Shown here piece after piece: positions 19,221-30,500 of a stretch of DNA of 64,000 nucleotides. Each line of letters starts with the position of its first letter. Positions within the stretch are counted from its first letter, which is position 1. The DNA is taken from positions 411,501 through 475,500 of the forward strand of contig OW568862.1 in assembly GCA_938743325.2 (NCBI GenBank), in the 5' to 3' direction. Both the position numbers and the translations under genes were made by a program. This DNA is from Pycnococcus provasolii. Taxonomy: Eukaryota > Chlorophyta > Pseudoscourfieldiophyceae > Pseudoscourfieldiales > Pycnococcaceae. The notes below the pieces were generated by a model. It was not told the DNA's origin, searched no databases, and saw nothing but the letters and a program-made list of their open reading frames with translations.

Positions 19221-19567
19221 TTGAAGGGCGGTGAGTGGTGATGGGGCGATGGCGGAGATGGCCGTTTTTTCGCTACCTCCAGGAGGCTCCTGGAGGTAGC
19301 GAAAAAACCAGGAGGACCTCTCCACAACGGGGCGTTAGGTCGGCGGGGAACAACGGGGCGATAGGTCGGCCCTCCACCAAACCGGTACGAGAGTACGGGC
19401 ACTCAGGTCGTGCTTCCTAGAAATACTCTCCTGATATAACGGGCGATTTAGTCTGCACCAGTAAATGCACCAGTAAATTTTCGGTAGTAATTTTCCCGTT
19501 ATTCTGGGGACCCGGTGTTGGTCTTGCACCACTACCACTGTGATCATTCCGCCATTATCCCCCTCTC
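19221..19567 (-). repeat. Right terminal inverted repeat of element A
   Basis: 347 bp, the inverse complement of the left repeat with a single difference near the tip. The same 21-bp-arm hairpin is at 19265-19307. Confidence 0.93.
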
Positions 19568-19576
19568 ACCCCCGAT
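19568..19576. repeat. Target-site duplication of element A, right copy
   Basis: Exact copy of the acccccgat 9-mer found at 15327-15335, immediately outside the right inverted repeat. Confidence 0.85.
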
Positions 19577-20378
19577 CCCTTACTCATAAACCCTACCGCA
19601 CCCATTTAGGGCTTTCTTGTACCGGGAACCCTAACCCCCTTTTTTAAAACCCCTAAACCCCAGTGGTACTCCCGATCCCTTACTCCCTTACTCATAAACC
19701 CTACCGCACCCATTTCAATAGGGTTTTACCCCGGGGGGAACCCTAACCCCTAAGATTTAACTAACCCCTAAACTAACCCCCTACTTTCCTACCGCACCCA
19801 TTTAGGGTTTTCTTGTACCGGGAACCCTAACCCCTAAACTAACCCCTAAACTAATTCCCTACTTCCCTCAACAGAGGGACCTCAACAGTACTGTACAGTA
19901 CAGTACAGTATGTACCCTAACCAGTTCCCCTACACCGCTACACGGATTAAAATATGCCCTTGTCCCCTAACCCCTAAACTAACCCCTAAACTAACCCCTA
20001 CTTTCCTCCCCCCTTTAAAGATCCCTTCAAGGTTTACTCATAGGGTCGGTCGAACTCCTCCCCCCCCCCCCTTGAAAGTTCCACCAACGCTCCCCCCTAC
20101 CTCCTAGGTGGCCGCGCATCGCATCGCCATCTTCATCATTCTCCAACTCGTCGACGGACAAATCACAGTTGCATAAGGCTTGCTCCCTATTCCTATTCCA
20201 TATATAAAATAAAATAAGTCTCTATAAGTCTTGTACTCGAAGCATCATTGAGGAATCATCTCCTGTAAGTGTCTTTTGAAAGTCTTGGTGGTGTACTCCT
20301 CTATCGTAAGTCTTGTTACTTCCGGCTTGGTCTCGAGAGTACAGTAATAGGAATATTTCAGGTACCCTATTTATCATC
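19577..20378. repeat. Degenerate satellite and 5' region of the UBC6 gene
   Basis: Bases 19580-20000 hold shortened, diverged units of the satellite seen left of element A (accctaccgcacccatttag, then tcttgtaccgggaaccctaa), plus an ACTGT/ACAGT run at 19888-19908. Bases 20100-20378 are the probable promoter and leader of the next gene; a GTAAGTG at 20265 and TTTCAG at 20355 would suit a 5'-UTR intron of about 95 nt, which is inference. Confidence 0.65.
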
Positions 20379-21285
20379 ATGCCTTCTGCATCTGCATCTG
20401 GTCATTCGTTTGCGGACAAATCTTGCATCAATCGTTTGCAGAAAGAATATAGGGCACTTCTGCGTGACCCCGTTCCTGATATTATTGCACACCCTTGTGA
20501 GAAGTCGATTTTAGAATGGCACTATGTACTCAAAGGTTCACCGGAATCGCCATACGAAGGGGGTGTCTACCACGGAAAAGTCGTGTTTCCAAGTGAATAT
20601 CCGTACGTCATTTTACTGTTTTTTGCTTTTTTTTTTGCTTGTTGGGTTGTGTCTTGGTTTTTTGTATGGCGCTATTCCTAAACTTCGATCCTTTTGTGCT
20701 CCTTTGCTCAACTCACTTCTCCCCTTCCTCTATCCAATCCTTCACCCCGCCATATTTCCTTATGATGTATCAAATTACAGGTACAAGCCGCCCGCCATCT
20801 ACGTGCTCACGCCCAACGGGAGATTCGCGACGTCCACGCGCTTGTGCCTCTCCATGAGCGACTTTCACCCAGAAACGTGGAACCCCATGTGGTCCGTCGC
20901 ATCCATCTTAAACGGACTCAGGAGCTTCATGTACGAGGAAGCACCCACCGCAGGATCCATCACCGCGTCCACAGCAGAACGACGACGACTCGCGGCCAAG
21001 TCACTGCGACACAACGTCGCTAACGCGACGTTCCGCAAACTCTTCCCCGAGTGGGTCGAGGAACAACAGCGAAGGGACGAACAGGCCAAGGCGGCGGCGG
21101 AGGCGAACGCGCAGAACGGTGGCGCACAAGGAGCCGTGAACAGTGACGCACGAGAGCAAGTGGGGCCAAATGCAGTCGCGGTTGCACTCGGAGATGCACT
21201 GCAGCACAACAGCCTAGTGAGGATGGCGGTATTCGTCGCGCTGCTTGCGGTGCTCCTCGTGCCGCTCATTGTCGGTGATGTGTGA
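20379..21285 (+). CDS. UBC6: Tail-anchored ubiquitin-conjugating enzyme E2, UBC6/UBE2J type, two exons
   Basis: 242 residues. Exon 1 is 20379-20602, the intron is 20603-20780 (178 nt, donor CC|GTACGT, acceptor ATTACAG|G), exon 2 is 20781-21285. Splicing gives FPSEYPYKPPAIYVLTPNGR, the UBC6 signature. The catalytic Cys is C97 in TRLCLSMSDFHPETWNPMWS. The last 20 residues (RMAVFVALLAVLLVPLIVG) form a C-terminal membrane anchor, as in ER-resident UBC6/UBE2J2, which acts with ERAD ligases on misfolded membrane proteins. The linker (residues about 175-220) is Ala/Gln-rich. TGTAA at 21291. Confidence 0.95.
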
Positions 21286-21344
21286 ATCCATGTAAGTACA
21301 ATAATAAAATTTACTCGCTAGACTAGCGCCGTCGTCAGTGTGCA

Positions 21345-22196
21345 TCACGTCGTGCACTGTCGCTGCAAAGGCCATGGACGCCAACGCGCGAGATGGGCGA
21401 GTGGTGCGAACGTCGCCCGCTCAGCTTGCTGCTTAGGATTCTGAGACGCAACGCGTGCAGGCTTGTCCACGTGCATGTCGAGCCGATCGAAAAGCAGCGT
21501 GACAACCGGCCTTCCGTGCATAAATTCAGGATGCAGAGAGGCATCCTTCTTGCTCAGCTGGCGCGTTTCCGCGTGCATTTCGCGGTGGTGTGGAAGAATG
21601 TGCACCTTCGCCTTGAGCTGCAGCGCATATTTGAGCAAGTCCGGACAGTGCGGTGTGCAACCTGAAAAGCTCGGCATGGCGAGGCGTATGGGCGGCGCGG
21701 GCTTTTTGTGCGCATCCTTTAGTGCAGGAACGACGATGTGCGCCTTGTGCCCTCTATCTGGCCCTTCACGAGACGTGACACGCAGAACGCCGGGCGTCTT
21801 TGCATCCCACCACGCGGTGGTTTTCTCTTCGTGGCTGTGCTCGAACTTTGCCCGTCCCGACGGAAGGCCGCACGTGCGCTTGCCGTGCTTGTACGCCTCC
21901 GTGCTATTGACGAGCACGCGCTTCGCCCATGCGCAGCTCAGCGGCCCGTCCCATACGAGTCCTGCCATGACGACGAGTTCGTCGAACGCCCCCGCGGGGC
22001 TATCATCGTAGTGCGCGAGGTAGTACCCACCGAGCGTGACGTTTCCTGGGAACACGACGAGTTGGTTTTGAAGGTGCTTGGGTATGTGACTGCGTGCGGT
22101 GTCAGCGTGTATTAATGAGAGGTGGTAGAGCGCGCGGCCTTGAAAACGCCAGCTTTGCGAGGACCCGCTTTTGTATCCGACCGCAGAAGAAGACAT
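21345..22196 (-). CDS. NXD1: NEOXANTHIN-DEFICIENT 1 (NXD1) homologue
   Basis: 283 residues. The ordered region reads WRFQGRALYHLSLIHADTAR, NVTLGGYYLAHYDDSPAGAF, DELVVMAGLVW and SCAWAKRVLVNSTEAYKHGK, the strongly conserved blocks of plant NXD1, an acetoacetate-decarboxylase-fold protein required for neoxanthin accumulation. NXD1 is needed together with ABA4 in plants; its biochemical activity is not established. The start at 22196 is close to the first conserved block, so there is no obvious long plastid transit peptide. Convergent with the UBC6 gene (60 bp between stops). This gene is a useful marker that the host belongs to the green lineage. Confidence 0.88.
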   Translation of the reverse strand: MSSSAVGYKSGSSQSWRFQGRALYHLSLIHADTARSHIPKHLQNQLVVFPGNVTLGGYYLAHYDDSPAGAFDELVVMAGLVWDGPLSCAWAKRVLVNSTEAYKHGKRTCGLPSGRAKFEHSHEEKTTAWWDAKTPGVLRVTSREGPDRGHKAHIVVPALKDAHKKPAPPIRLAMPSFSGCTPHCPDLLKYALQLKAKVHILPHHREMHAETRQLSKKDASLHPEFMHGRPVVTLLFDRLDMHVDKPARVASQNPKQQAERATFAPLAHLARWRPWPLQRQCTT

Positions 22197-22802
22197 ATTT
22201 TTATAAATATTTATTCGAGATGTGATATAGCTGTGAGAAGTATGACAACGTACTTCGACTTCGACTTCGAGTGTGTGTGTGGTGGTTGTTATCCGAAAAA
22301 AGATTTTTTTGTTTCCAGTCGGGGATTTGCGTGGACCAATTCAACCTTTGTCGAACAGAACAGTAGTCGGGGTAACTTGTCGGGGTTTAGTTCAGGGGTT
22401 GAGGTTCCGTTTGGGGGTTTGGGGATCTGGTTTGGGGTTTGGTTTGGGGATCTGGTTTGGGGGTTTGGATCCTTGGAAATTTCCCATCACTTGAGGAGCC
22501 TCCATCAAGAGCAATCAAGGCATCAAGGGCATATTATTGTGCCTTGATCAAGTTCGCGGCCCATCAATCAGTACTTCCTAGACTATGGCATCACGGTGAT
22601 TTAGGAGCTTGGGCAATGAGCTGACTTGCATAGACTAGGTAGGCTACTTGCCAGGCCCTTGCATCACGTTACCCTCCCCGAGTTCACGGCAAGCATCACG
22701 TGACACGCGCGTTTTCTCCGCCCACGGCCCACCTCGGTTCTTCTGTCAACGTCAGGGATTGCACTCTCGTGACTCTACACTAAAGTACATACATACGGAT
22801 CC
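22197..22802. other. Divergent promoter-type spacer
   Basis: About 600 bp between divergent genes. It includes an unusual G/T-rich tract at 22375-22475 with GGGGTTTGG and GGGATCTGGTTTGG iterations, which could form G-rich secondary structure, and a CATCAAGGCA/CAAGAGCAATCAAGG duplication near 22500-22545. No gene was recognised. Confidence 0.55.
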
Positions 22803-23720
22803 ATGGCCAACGTAGTGCGCACCCCCCTCTCCGCGGCAGCCTTAAGGAGGCCGGCGTCGTATGTAGGAGCACGTCCTTCAGCGCGAAGTGTGAGCAGACA
22901 GTGCGCGGTGCGCGCCAGCACTGGTGGACTCGTGGGAAAACCGACCATTCACATGGTCTGGCGTGTACCTGCGGAAGACGAAGCAACCATCGACAAATAC
23001 TGGAAGGCGCACGAGGAGTTCATGAAGAAAACGCACGTCGTTGGCGAGTTTGGCGAAGCGAGTGCAGCGCCAAGGGCTCTCGAGTTCTACATCGCGAAGG
23101 GCAAGGAGCTGAACGACCCGATGGACCCGGAGAAAGGCGAGAGTGGAAACTTGCTCTACATCATGAGTGAGATATACGTCGCGCCGGAGGACGTCGCTGG
23201 CCACATGAAGGTTGCCGGAGAAGAGTGGGAAGGCATGGCGCAGATGGGTGACTACATGGCCAAGTACAACGTTGCGGCGCAGATTGGAACGTGCGGCGTG
23301 TTCACGTGCCTTACCGACGAATCCAAGGCGTTCGATATCAAACGCGGCGAACCCACCATTCAGGTCATCTGGCGCGTGCCGGCGAGCGACGAGAAGGAAG
23401 TCGACGCCTTCTGGAAGAGCCACGAGGCGTTCATGCGCAAGACGCACGTGATGGGTAAGGACGGCGCCGATAAGGTGCACCTGACAAGCTTCTCCATCAA
23501 CAAGGGCAAGGAGCTGAACGACCCGATGGACCCGGAGCAGGGCGAGACGGGCAACTTCCTTTACGTCATGTCGGAATCGTACGTCGCGCCGGAGGACGTC
23601 GCGGGTCACATGGCGACGGCTGAGTCGACGTGGTCTGAGTTCTCGAAGTTCCCAGACTTTATGGAGAAGTACGCCATCTTCGCGCAGGTGGGTGCCGCCA
23701 GCGTGTTCACGACGTTCTAA
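22803..23720 (+). CDS. Plastid-targeted protein with two tandem ferredoxin-like (ABM-like) domains
   Basis: 305 residues. The first 40 residues (Ser/Arg/Ala-rich, ending VSRQCAVRAS) resemble a chloroplast transit peptide. The rest is an internal duplication: domain 1 (about 45-170) and domain 2 (about 185-305) share the blocks W-R-V-P-A-x-D-E, FW/YWK-x-HE-x-FM-x-KTHV, KGKELNDPMDPE-x-GE-x-GN, L/FLYxMSExYVAPEDVAGHM. Length and pattern suggest an antibiotic-biosynthesis-monooxygenase-like dimeric alpha/beta barrel formed within one chain, possibly binding a small molecule. No function can be assigned. The start is supported by the transit peptide and by a nearby ACTCGTGACTC leader. Confidence 0.8.
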   Translation: MANVVRTPLSAAALRRPASYVGARPSARSVSRQCAVRASTGGLVGKPTIHMVWRVPAEDEATIDKYWKAHEEFMKKTHVVGEFGEASAAPRALEFYIAKGKELNDPMDPEKGESGNLLYIMSEIYVAPEDVAGHMKVAGEEWEGMAQMGDYMAKYNVAAQIGTCGVFTCLTDESKAFDIKRGEPTIQVIWRVPASDEKEVDAFWKSHEAFMRKTHVMGKDGADKVHLTSFSINKGKELNDPMDPEQGETGNFLYVMSESYVAPEDVAGHMATAESTWSEFSKFPDFMEKYAIFAQVGAASVFTTF

Positions 23721-23848
23721 ATCTAAAAACGAAAAATGGACGGATATCAGACCATATATAGGCATGTGACTGACGTGAGCCAACCATATGACCCCGAAGC
23801 AAAAAACCCGAATGGAAAACCCGAATCCCTGCGAACCCCTAATCCGAA

Positions 23849-23857
23849 CCCCTAACC
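23849..23857. repeat. Target-site duplication of element B, left copy
   Basis: cccctaacc, matched exactly at 32995-33003. Because both lie in telomere-like sequence the match is slightly less decisive than for element A, but it abuts the TIR tips on both sides. Confidence 0.75.
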
Positions 23858-24182
23858 GAGGGGGGGATAATGGTCAGATGATCACAGTGGTAGTGGTGCA
23901 AGACCAACACCGGGTCCCCAGAATAACGGGAAAATTACTACCGAAAATTTACTGGTGCATTTACTGGTGCAGACTAAATTCACGGTACAAGAGTTGGGTT
24001 TTTCTGGGAAGCACGACCTGAGTGCCCGTACTCTCGTACCGGTTTGGGTGAAGGGCCGACCTATCGCCCCGTTGTTCCCCGCCGACCTAACGCCCCGTTG
24101 TGGAGGGTTCAGGGTTCCTCCTGGAGGCGGCGAAAAAACGATCGTCTTAAGCAAGGCCATCTCAGATCATCGCCATCACCAC
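23858..24182 (+). repeat. Left terminal inverted repeat of element B
   Basis: Starts GAGGGGGGGATAATGG. The first 248 bp (to 24105) equal the right end exactly; 24106-24182 still align but with substitutions and indels (cctcctggaggcggcgaaaa against ...ggtggcgaaaa). The tract from about 23970 to 24005 differs from element A while both flanks match it. Confidence 0.92.
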
Positions 24183-24193
24183 CGCGGCGGTCA

Positions 24194-24512
24194 GGCCAGC
24201 CTTAAGGCGCGGCCAGCAGGACGAGCAGCAGCAGCAGGGCAGCAGGAGCAACTGCAGGGACGCAGTGTCAAGGCCAGCCTTAAGGCGCGGCCAGCAGCAC
24301 GAGCAGCAGCAGCAGGGCAGCAGGAGCAACTGCAGGGACGCAGTGTCAAGGCCAGCCTTAAGGCGCGGCCAGCAGGACGAGCAGCAGCAGCAGGGCAGCA
24401 GGGTCAAGGCCAGCCTTAAGGCGCGGCCAGCAGGACGAGCAGCAGCAGCAGGGCAGCAGGGTCAAGGCCAGCCTTAAGGCGCGGCCAGCAGGACGAGCAG
24501 CAGCAGGGCAGG
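24194..24512. repeat. GC-rich minisatellite upstream of the transposase
   Basis: Five tandem units start at 24194, 24272, 24350, 24408 and 24466. The first two are 78 bp, the next two 58 bp (lacking a 20-bp internal block), the last is cut off at the transposase start. Each has ggccagccttaaggcgcggc and an AGC/GCA run. It lies between the TIR and the ATG, so it may be leader or regulatory sequence. Confidence 0.85.
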
Positions 24513-27500
24513 ATGGCAGGGTTCCCATGTCACGGGCTACGCGCCCTTAGCACGGTGCTCGCGTCGGCGGATACGCACGCCGCCCTAGAGAAGAAAGCGG
24601 GAAGCCTGATGGTCAGCCTCACGGGAAGGCGAGACGCGAAACGCCTTCAAGCGATCGTCGCAAACTTGTACGTCAGAGATGGCGTCGTCTACGCCCGCTC
24701 TGACGTACAAGTTCATGAGCAACTCGTCGTGCCTAAGGAGGTGTCGTTGTTCGTTGTGTGTATGGCTGCTGTAACTATCACAGTAAACACACTTAAAAAG
24801 ACGACACGCACGAAACACAACGCCCTGTTCAGCTCCCAGGCCGTTGTGCAACTCCTTGCCAAGCACGGCTTCTACGCCGGCGTGAAGAAGTCCGGCAATC
24901 TTGGCGTAGAGCAAGTCTCCCCCCTCATAGATGCTTTCCAAGACAGAATCGACGACTTGCTCGACGCCACAGTTGTGGCGCACAAGGCGTTGCCCACTGG
25001 CAATGACGTGTGTGCCCAAGTTAAGGCCGTCTATGACGTGCTCACTAGCATTGGTTGGCGTGATTTGCCTACCAATCCTGATGTAACACGTGCCTTTTTA
25101 AAATCTGAGCGTGACGTCCTCTTCGGTCCGCCCGGCGATGCTGGACGACGTTTCGTGTTCAGCATCGCCGGTGAGCAGCACGTCTGTTGGACACGGTTTC
25201 GACACATTGCCGTCGCGGCGGCATCAAAGGCACGTGGAATACACGTATATTATTGCCACCGCTGGCGTGAGCCGAGACACACGTCCACGCATCCTTCCGG
25301 CACACCCGGAATGTCTCAGGCACACGAGGAGAAAGAGAAGGAGAAAGAGAAGGAGACGTCGGACTCTAACGTCAACGGCGTCGACGTCGACGACAACTCA
25401 AACAGCCTGAGTGCACCGGCTGATGTTTCATCGAGTCGTGCCTTCGTCGACGACATGGCCCCTCACGAGAGCATCATCGCAGCCGTGTTACCATTCGACG
25501 AAGCGGTGCATGATGGCTCTGACAGTGACAGTGAAGACGACGGAGATGAAGGAGACGGCTCGCACGGCATAGATGTTGCTGAGGATAGTGGAGTAACTCA
25601 ACAACTTTCCACAATCCCAAAACATTTATTGCCTCCCAGTTTTCCTGAATTACGCGGCGCTCCGGACGTTCCCGTTCCTCCACCGCCTCCCGCTACCGAT
25701 CCTCCACGACCCGCTCCTTCACGAACAGCGCGTGAAAGACGCTCACTGAACACCCACAAGGGTTGTTCTTGTCGTGCGAAATTGGTCGTGATTGAGGGAA
25801 AGGAGGCTATAGCCCTTGTGGCATGCCACGACCACACCGGTCATACTGTTGGATCCGTGGAGGATAGGAAGCACCTACCTGTACATCCTGCTGTGGAACG
25901 AATGATCGCTGATCAAGCGAGCAAGCGTTGCACTCTCCTCAGTCGAGGAGAGGTCGCCAAGTACGCGAGCTCTTGCCGCCTCACATATGTGAAGCACCGA
26001 CGACGTGTTCTCTTCGAGAATGAGACGCGTTCGGCCTCCTTGCCGGGGTACGCACCGGGAACGTCGGCAGCGTCTCCTGCGTTCGAAGTTCGAAAACGAG
26101 GAGATCTTTTACAAAGTGTAACTGAGCATAGGAAAGCGTTTTGTTTGTGCAACTCGTTCCTTCCCCCCTCAGAGCATGGTGCCGTTCCCGTAGTCACGTG
26201 CATGACATGTTGTGACGTCTACCACGTGTCGTGCGTTTCCAACGCCCTGTGGTACGATCATGGTGTTGACCACGACACGTGGCGATGCCAGCCGTGCGTC
26301 AAAAACGGCACCGCGCGCATGTCTGACGCGCTCAACATGTGCGCCGAATCCGGTCTTCCCTTCAACATCAGCGACTTCAGGCCGTGGGTCACGAAGGAGG
26401 ATTTCAAGAATAGTAGGAAGGCCGTGAATGCGAGCTCCCGTTCGTACCGCTCAAGCGTGGACGACGACATTCGCGTTCTTCAGCAGTATCACGAAAGTGT
26501 TGCATTTCCCTCCACGTACATAAGAACGTGTGAGATGGCGAACACCACCAAGCTCCAAGAACTCGAGTTCATGGTGATTAGTCCCAAGATGTTGGCATTT
26601 GCAAAAAAAAACCGAGGAGTTCTTTCTGTATTACATATTGACTTCACACACAACACGACCACGTCTTCGGTCCAGTTGGGTTCAATTGTTGGCGCGAACG
26701 CCGACACCCGGGGCACGGGAATACCCCTTGGACACATGTTCTACCTCCCAGGTAGCGTACAAACCCAATACAACGACAAGACCTCAGCCTTGTACAACGT
26801 GTACAACGCGTGGTCTGAGGCCATCGATGCTGGCATCGATGGTTATCGTGTCACCCGATGCCATATGATGGACAAGGATGTCGCGTCGTTGAACGCAACC
26901 CTGATGTTGATGAAGAAGCGCTTGAGGAGCGCCCTTCACAGGAACAAGGATGTGTTGGACGCTGAGATCCACACACTCTCTAGCATGCCGTGCATGTCGG
27001 ACGATGGCACGGCCAAGGCCGTCGTTGAACAACTTAAGACCTTGAAAACGCCTGTCACGACCACACCACATGCCCATACAAAAAAAAAGGCAGAAACGCA
27101 CGGACTTCTCGCACCGCACGTGTCCGAGCTTTTCGATGCAGGCGTTGTCCATGGCCTCGCACATCTTCTTGTAGCAGAGTTTCATGCGGCAAGTGCGAAG
27201 CTCATTTCCGCCGATTCGTGTGGCAAGTGGAATAACGCTGCGTCGGAGTTGTGGTGGTGCCTTAGCATCTTGAACAAAGACTGTACTTTGTATCACATTG
27301 TAAACACGTTCATGTGTACCTTTGTGTTTCTTTGTTCATGGCACGCCCACACTGCGATCGCTAGAGAGATCCAGGCCTACAACATGGTTGTCAGGGACTA
27401 CGTTGATGAAGTTTTGACATCAATCAAAGCCATCTTCAGAGGTGATATGTGCTTGGACGACTTCGTCAGCACGCACCGTGATGTGCTTTCGGTAGTAGGT

Positions 27501-30500
27501 GAACCACCTCTCAAAAAGAGAAAAGTAGTTCAAGGAGTCACGAGGAGTAAACATGAATATCAACTAGTTCGTTACCTCAACAATGATTGGTTGTGCGACA
27601 CGTACGCGCCCCTCATTCTCCAGTCGTACCGTGCCCCAATCCCGCGGTACGAGATAGATACTAACAATCAGGCTGAAATATCGTTCAACGTGTTGAAGCA
27701 CAATATCGCACGTTCGATAGCTTCACCAACAGTTAGGAATCTCCTTCAGGTTTTGGTGGGCACGCCCACGGCCCCAGACCCACTGAATTCCGTCATTGGC
27801 GTGAAGCTTCAAGACGTTGATCACATGAGACTTGGTGTCTCATGTGAGAGTAAAAATTACAAGGCGACACGTCTCACCGCCAAGATTGACGTGCTACGAC
27901 TCCGTTTGCACAACGATGACGGGTACGTGGAAGATGTGTCCCCCGGCGGTTATGTTGTAAGGGTTGGTCGGGGGAGTAAACGGGGGAGTAAACCTCTTCT
28001 ACCCTCTGAACATGACGTGAGCCCCTCAAGCCACATAGCTGACGGCGACATACAAGTCAGCCGCGCGGCCCACTTCTCCGCGAAGTCCACTGCTTCTGAT
28101 GAGAAGGAAAGAGTGATACAACTCAAGGGAATCGTTGGAGCTATAGTGCCCCATCACGCGATGGGACTATTCGAGCATAGCACTGATGTGTTGCGTATCG
28201 CGGACGCGGTACACAAGTCAGCGTTTGTAAAGCACTTTAGTGCATTACACAGGATTTCAAAGTATAGAATAGCCGACGCCATGCGTCACGCGCCCACAAG
28301 ATTGCATGAGCGCGTAGCTACTATTCTTGCCAAGCCACCGGCGACTCGAACTCACGAACACTTGCGCCAGGCGTTCTACCACTTGGGCATGCCAGTGGTG
28401 GAAAAGTGGCATGGCATGCCGCGGGTAGGTGCTTGTTATGTGGTCATGGTAGTCATGGCACCACAGGTCCTAGTAGGCGCTGTAGACTTCGCTAAAGAAC
28501 AACCAGAAGCCCTCGCGCTTGACGTGTTGTCGGTGTTGTTTAGCGCATTTGACTACGTTCAGGCCCGGCCTAAAGCCCAGGCTCTTGAAAACGTTACGTT
28601 ATTCTACGTAGGTCGAGAGCTCCGCAATGTCCACGCCCTCAAGCGCGTGTTGGACCATGGAACCAAGTCAGGTTCGCCTATATTGCACCACTTCGTTGGT
28701 GCATCGAAGGGCTGGGTCACCGAACCCTTCGGCGCTGTCGCAGTGGAAAGGCGTTTCGTGGCTTTCACACCACCATCCACACAGATGCTCGACATAGCTG
28801 AGGCCGCATGGCACGTGGTCTTGCTCGAGTGCGCCATGCCTTGCGTAGCCAACACGTCACCAGGGGGTGATCCACATGGCCACCGGTTTCTGCACGACAC
28901 GCACGTGGCAACGTCAGGGATTATGAGGATGGGTCACGACCGACTCAGGGATCATGGTGTGAAGGCAATTTCAGAGATGAAGTTGTCCTCCGAACAGAAC
29001 CCGTTCATGAAACGAGCGCTTGTCGCCTCCTCCCGTACACTTCGCCTCACGCGTGGACGCGGTGAAGCTGACGCGGACGTGGGCGAAGACCTGTGGTGGG
29101 ATGCGTGGTGCAATGCCGTAGATGGCAATCAAGAAGAGCACACTGTACACTTGTGGTGTAACATATGCTCTTGCGGAAATACCTTTTGCGCACACCTCAT
29201 GTTAGCCCGGAAACGCCACGAAGACATGTTTCACAGGGTTCAGGTGTGGGATGACGACATGTTGTCCTTGTACAAGGGACAAGCACACAGGGATGGTGGT
29301 GCTGACACATGGACGGAACTCGACGAGGCCGGGTTCGAATATGGTCCATGTAACTCTCCAAGCGAGGAACCCCTTGCACCATTCCAAAGCCATGTGCCCG
29401 CTTCACCCGACATGCGTCAGTCCTTAGAGGAAGCGTCCATGTGCGCGTACGCGGTGTCGCTCTCTTTGGCCAAGATGGCGAACGGAGAGTGTGACACTGT
29501 CACGCCGAAGGCAGCGGCGGATTACCGAGATAGGTTGTTTGCTATGTTGTCATCCATACGAAACGTCGAACGTGGCGTCGTAGGAGTCCGAGCCCAGTCA
29601 GAGCACTGGATGACTCGGAGCGTCACGGCGTCCGAAGTGCAAATGTCGAACGCCGCAGCACGTGACGTGCACTCGTCTGATTTTCACGAAATCATGCGAA
29701 GTGCTTTGAGCTCCGGCGCGCATGCTCGGTTGTTCACATTCATGAAAGGAGTTGTAGGGCCCACGGCGACGCCGTCGGCGACGCAAACTCAGGCGTCACC
29801 GTGTCAGAACTTGGTCAACGCAGCAATGCAAGCCATCGCCGAGTTGCCGTCTGAAACGGTGACGCCGAGTCCACCTGTGGCGGCGAGGCGGGCGAGCAAA
29901 GGCAAGGAGAAGGCCTTGTCTCAGACGGAGGAGCACGTGTTGCCATCTCAGGTCTTGCCGTCTCCAACGGAGACGGGAAGTCAACCCGCGACGAGGAAGT
30001 CCTTGCACGTGACATTCACGCAAGAGTCGGACGTGCACATCGCACCCACACCGGAAGAGTGTAAACGCCATTTCCTTGCGGTTCTTCGCAGAGATGCTTT
30101 CGACGAGCTTGTGTATGTAACTGAAGAGGAATTTAACAAGTTCTCGGTGCATACGAAGGAGTGGTACGACACCCAGGTGTTGAAAGCGAACATTTTGGAA
30201 TGTGGAATTAAGGACATCGTAAGTGGACACCACCTGTGGACCCTCAAGCCTGGAGGATGGCTTAAGGATAGCATTGTAACGTATATGTTATATTGCGTTC
30301 TTGCAAGCGTGAAAGTCCCACACGAGCGTGATGAGAAGGGTGTGTTTAGGCCCAACACACTCGTCCACATGCACTGTGCTTTATTGTCCGACACGAACCA
30401 GTCTTTCGACAATAAAAAAAAACTTAAGGACAAGATGAACAAGGCGAAACGGTGGCTATGTGTTGTATGTAACGATGTGCACTATAGTCTAGTTTCCGTT

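Larger units (their letters stand above)
15336..19567. mobile_element. Element A: non-autonomous, cargo-bearing Mutator-like DNA transposon
   Basis: A 4232-bp element bounded by 347-bp terminal inverted repeats (15336-15682 and 19221-19567) and a 9-bp target-site duplication. Comparing the two repeats base by base I find one difference, at the fourth terminal base, so insertion looks recent. No transposase is present. The interior carries GC-rich cellular-type sequence: a broken gene with HAWG...WLDIFAINQ motifs, an intact double-cupin gene, an interrupted hypothetical gene and a Pro-rich membrane-type frame. The arrangement resembles a Pack-MULE or cargo transposon. The outer 110 bp of the TIR is almost the same as that of element B, which could supply transposase in trans. 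Confidence 0.9.
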
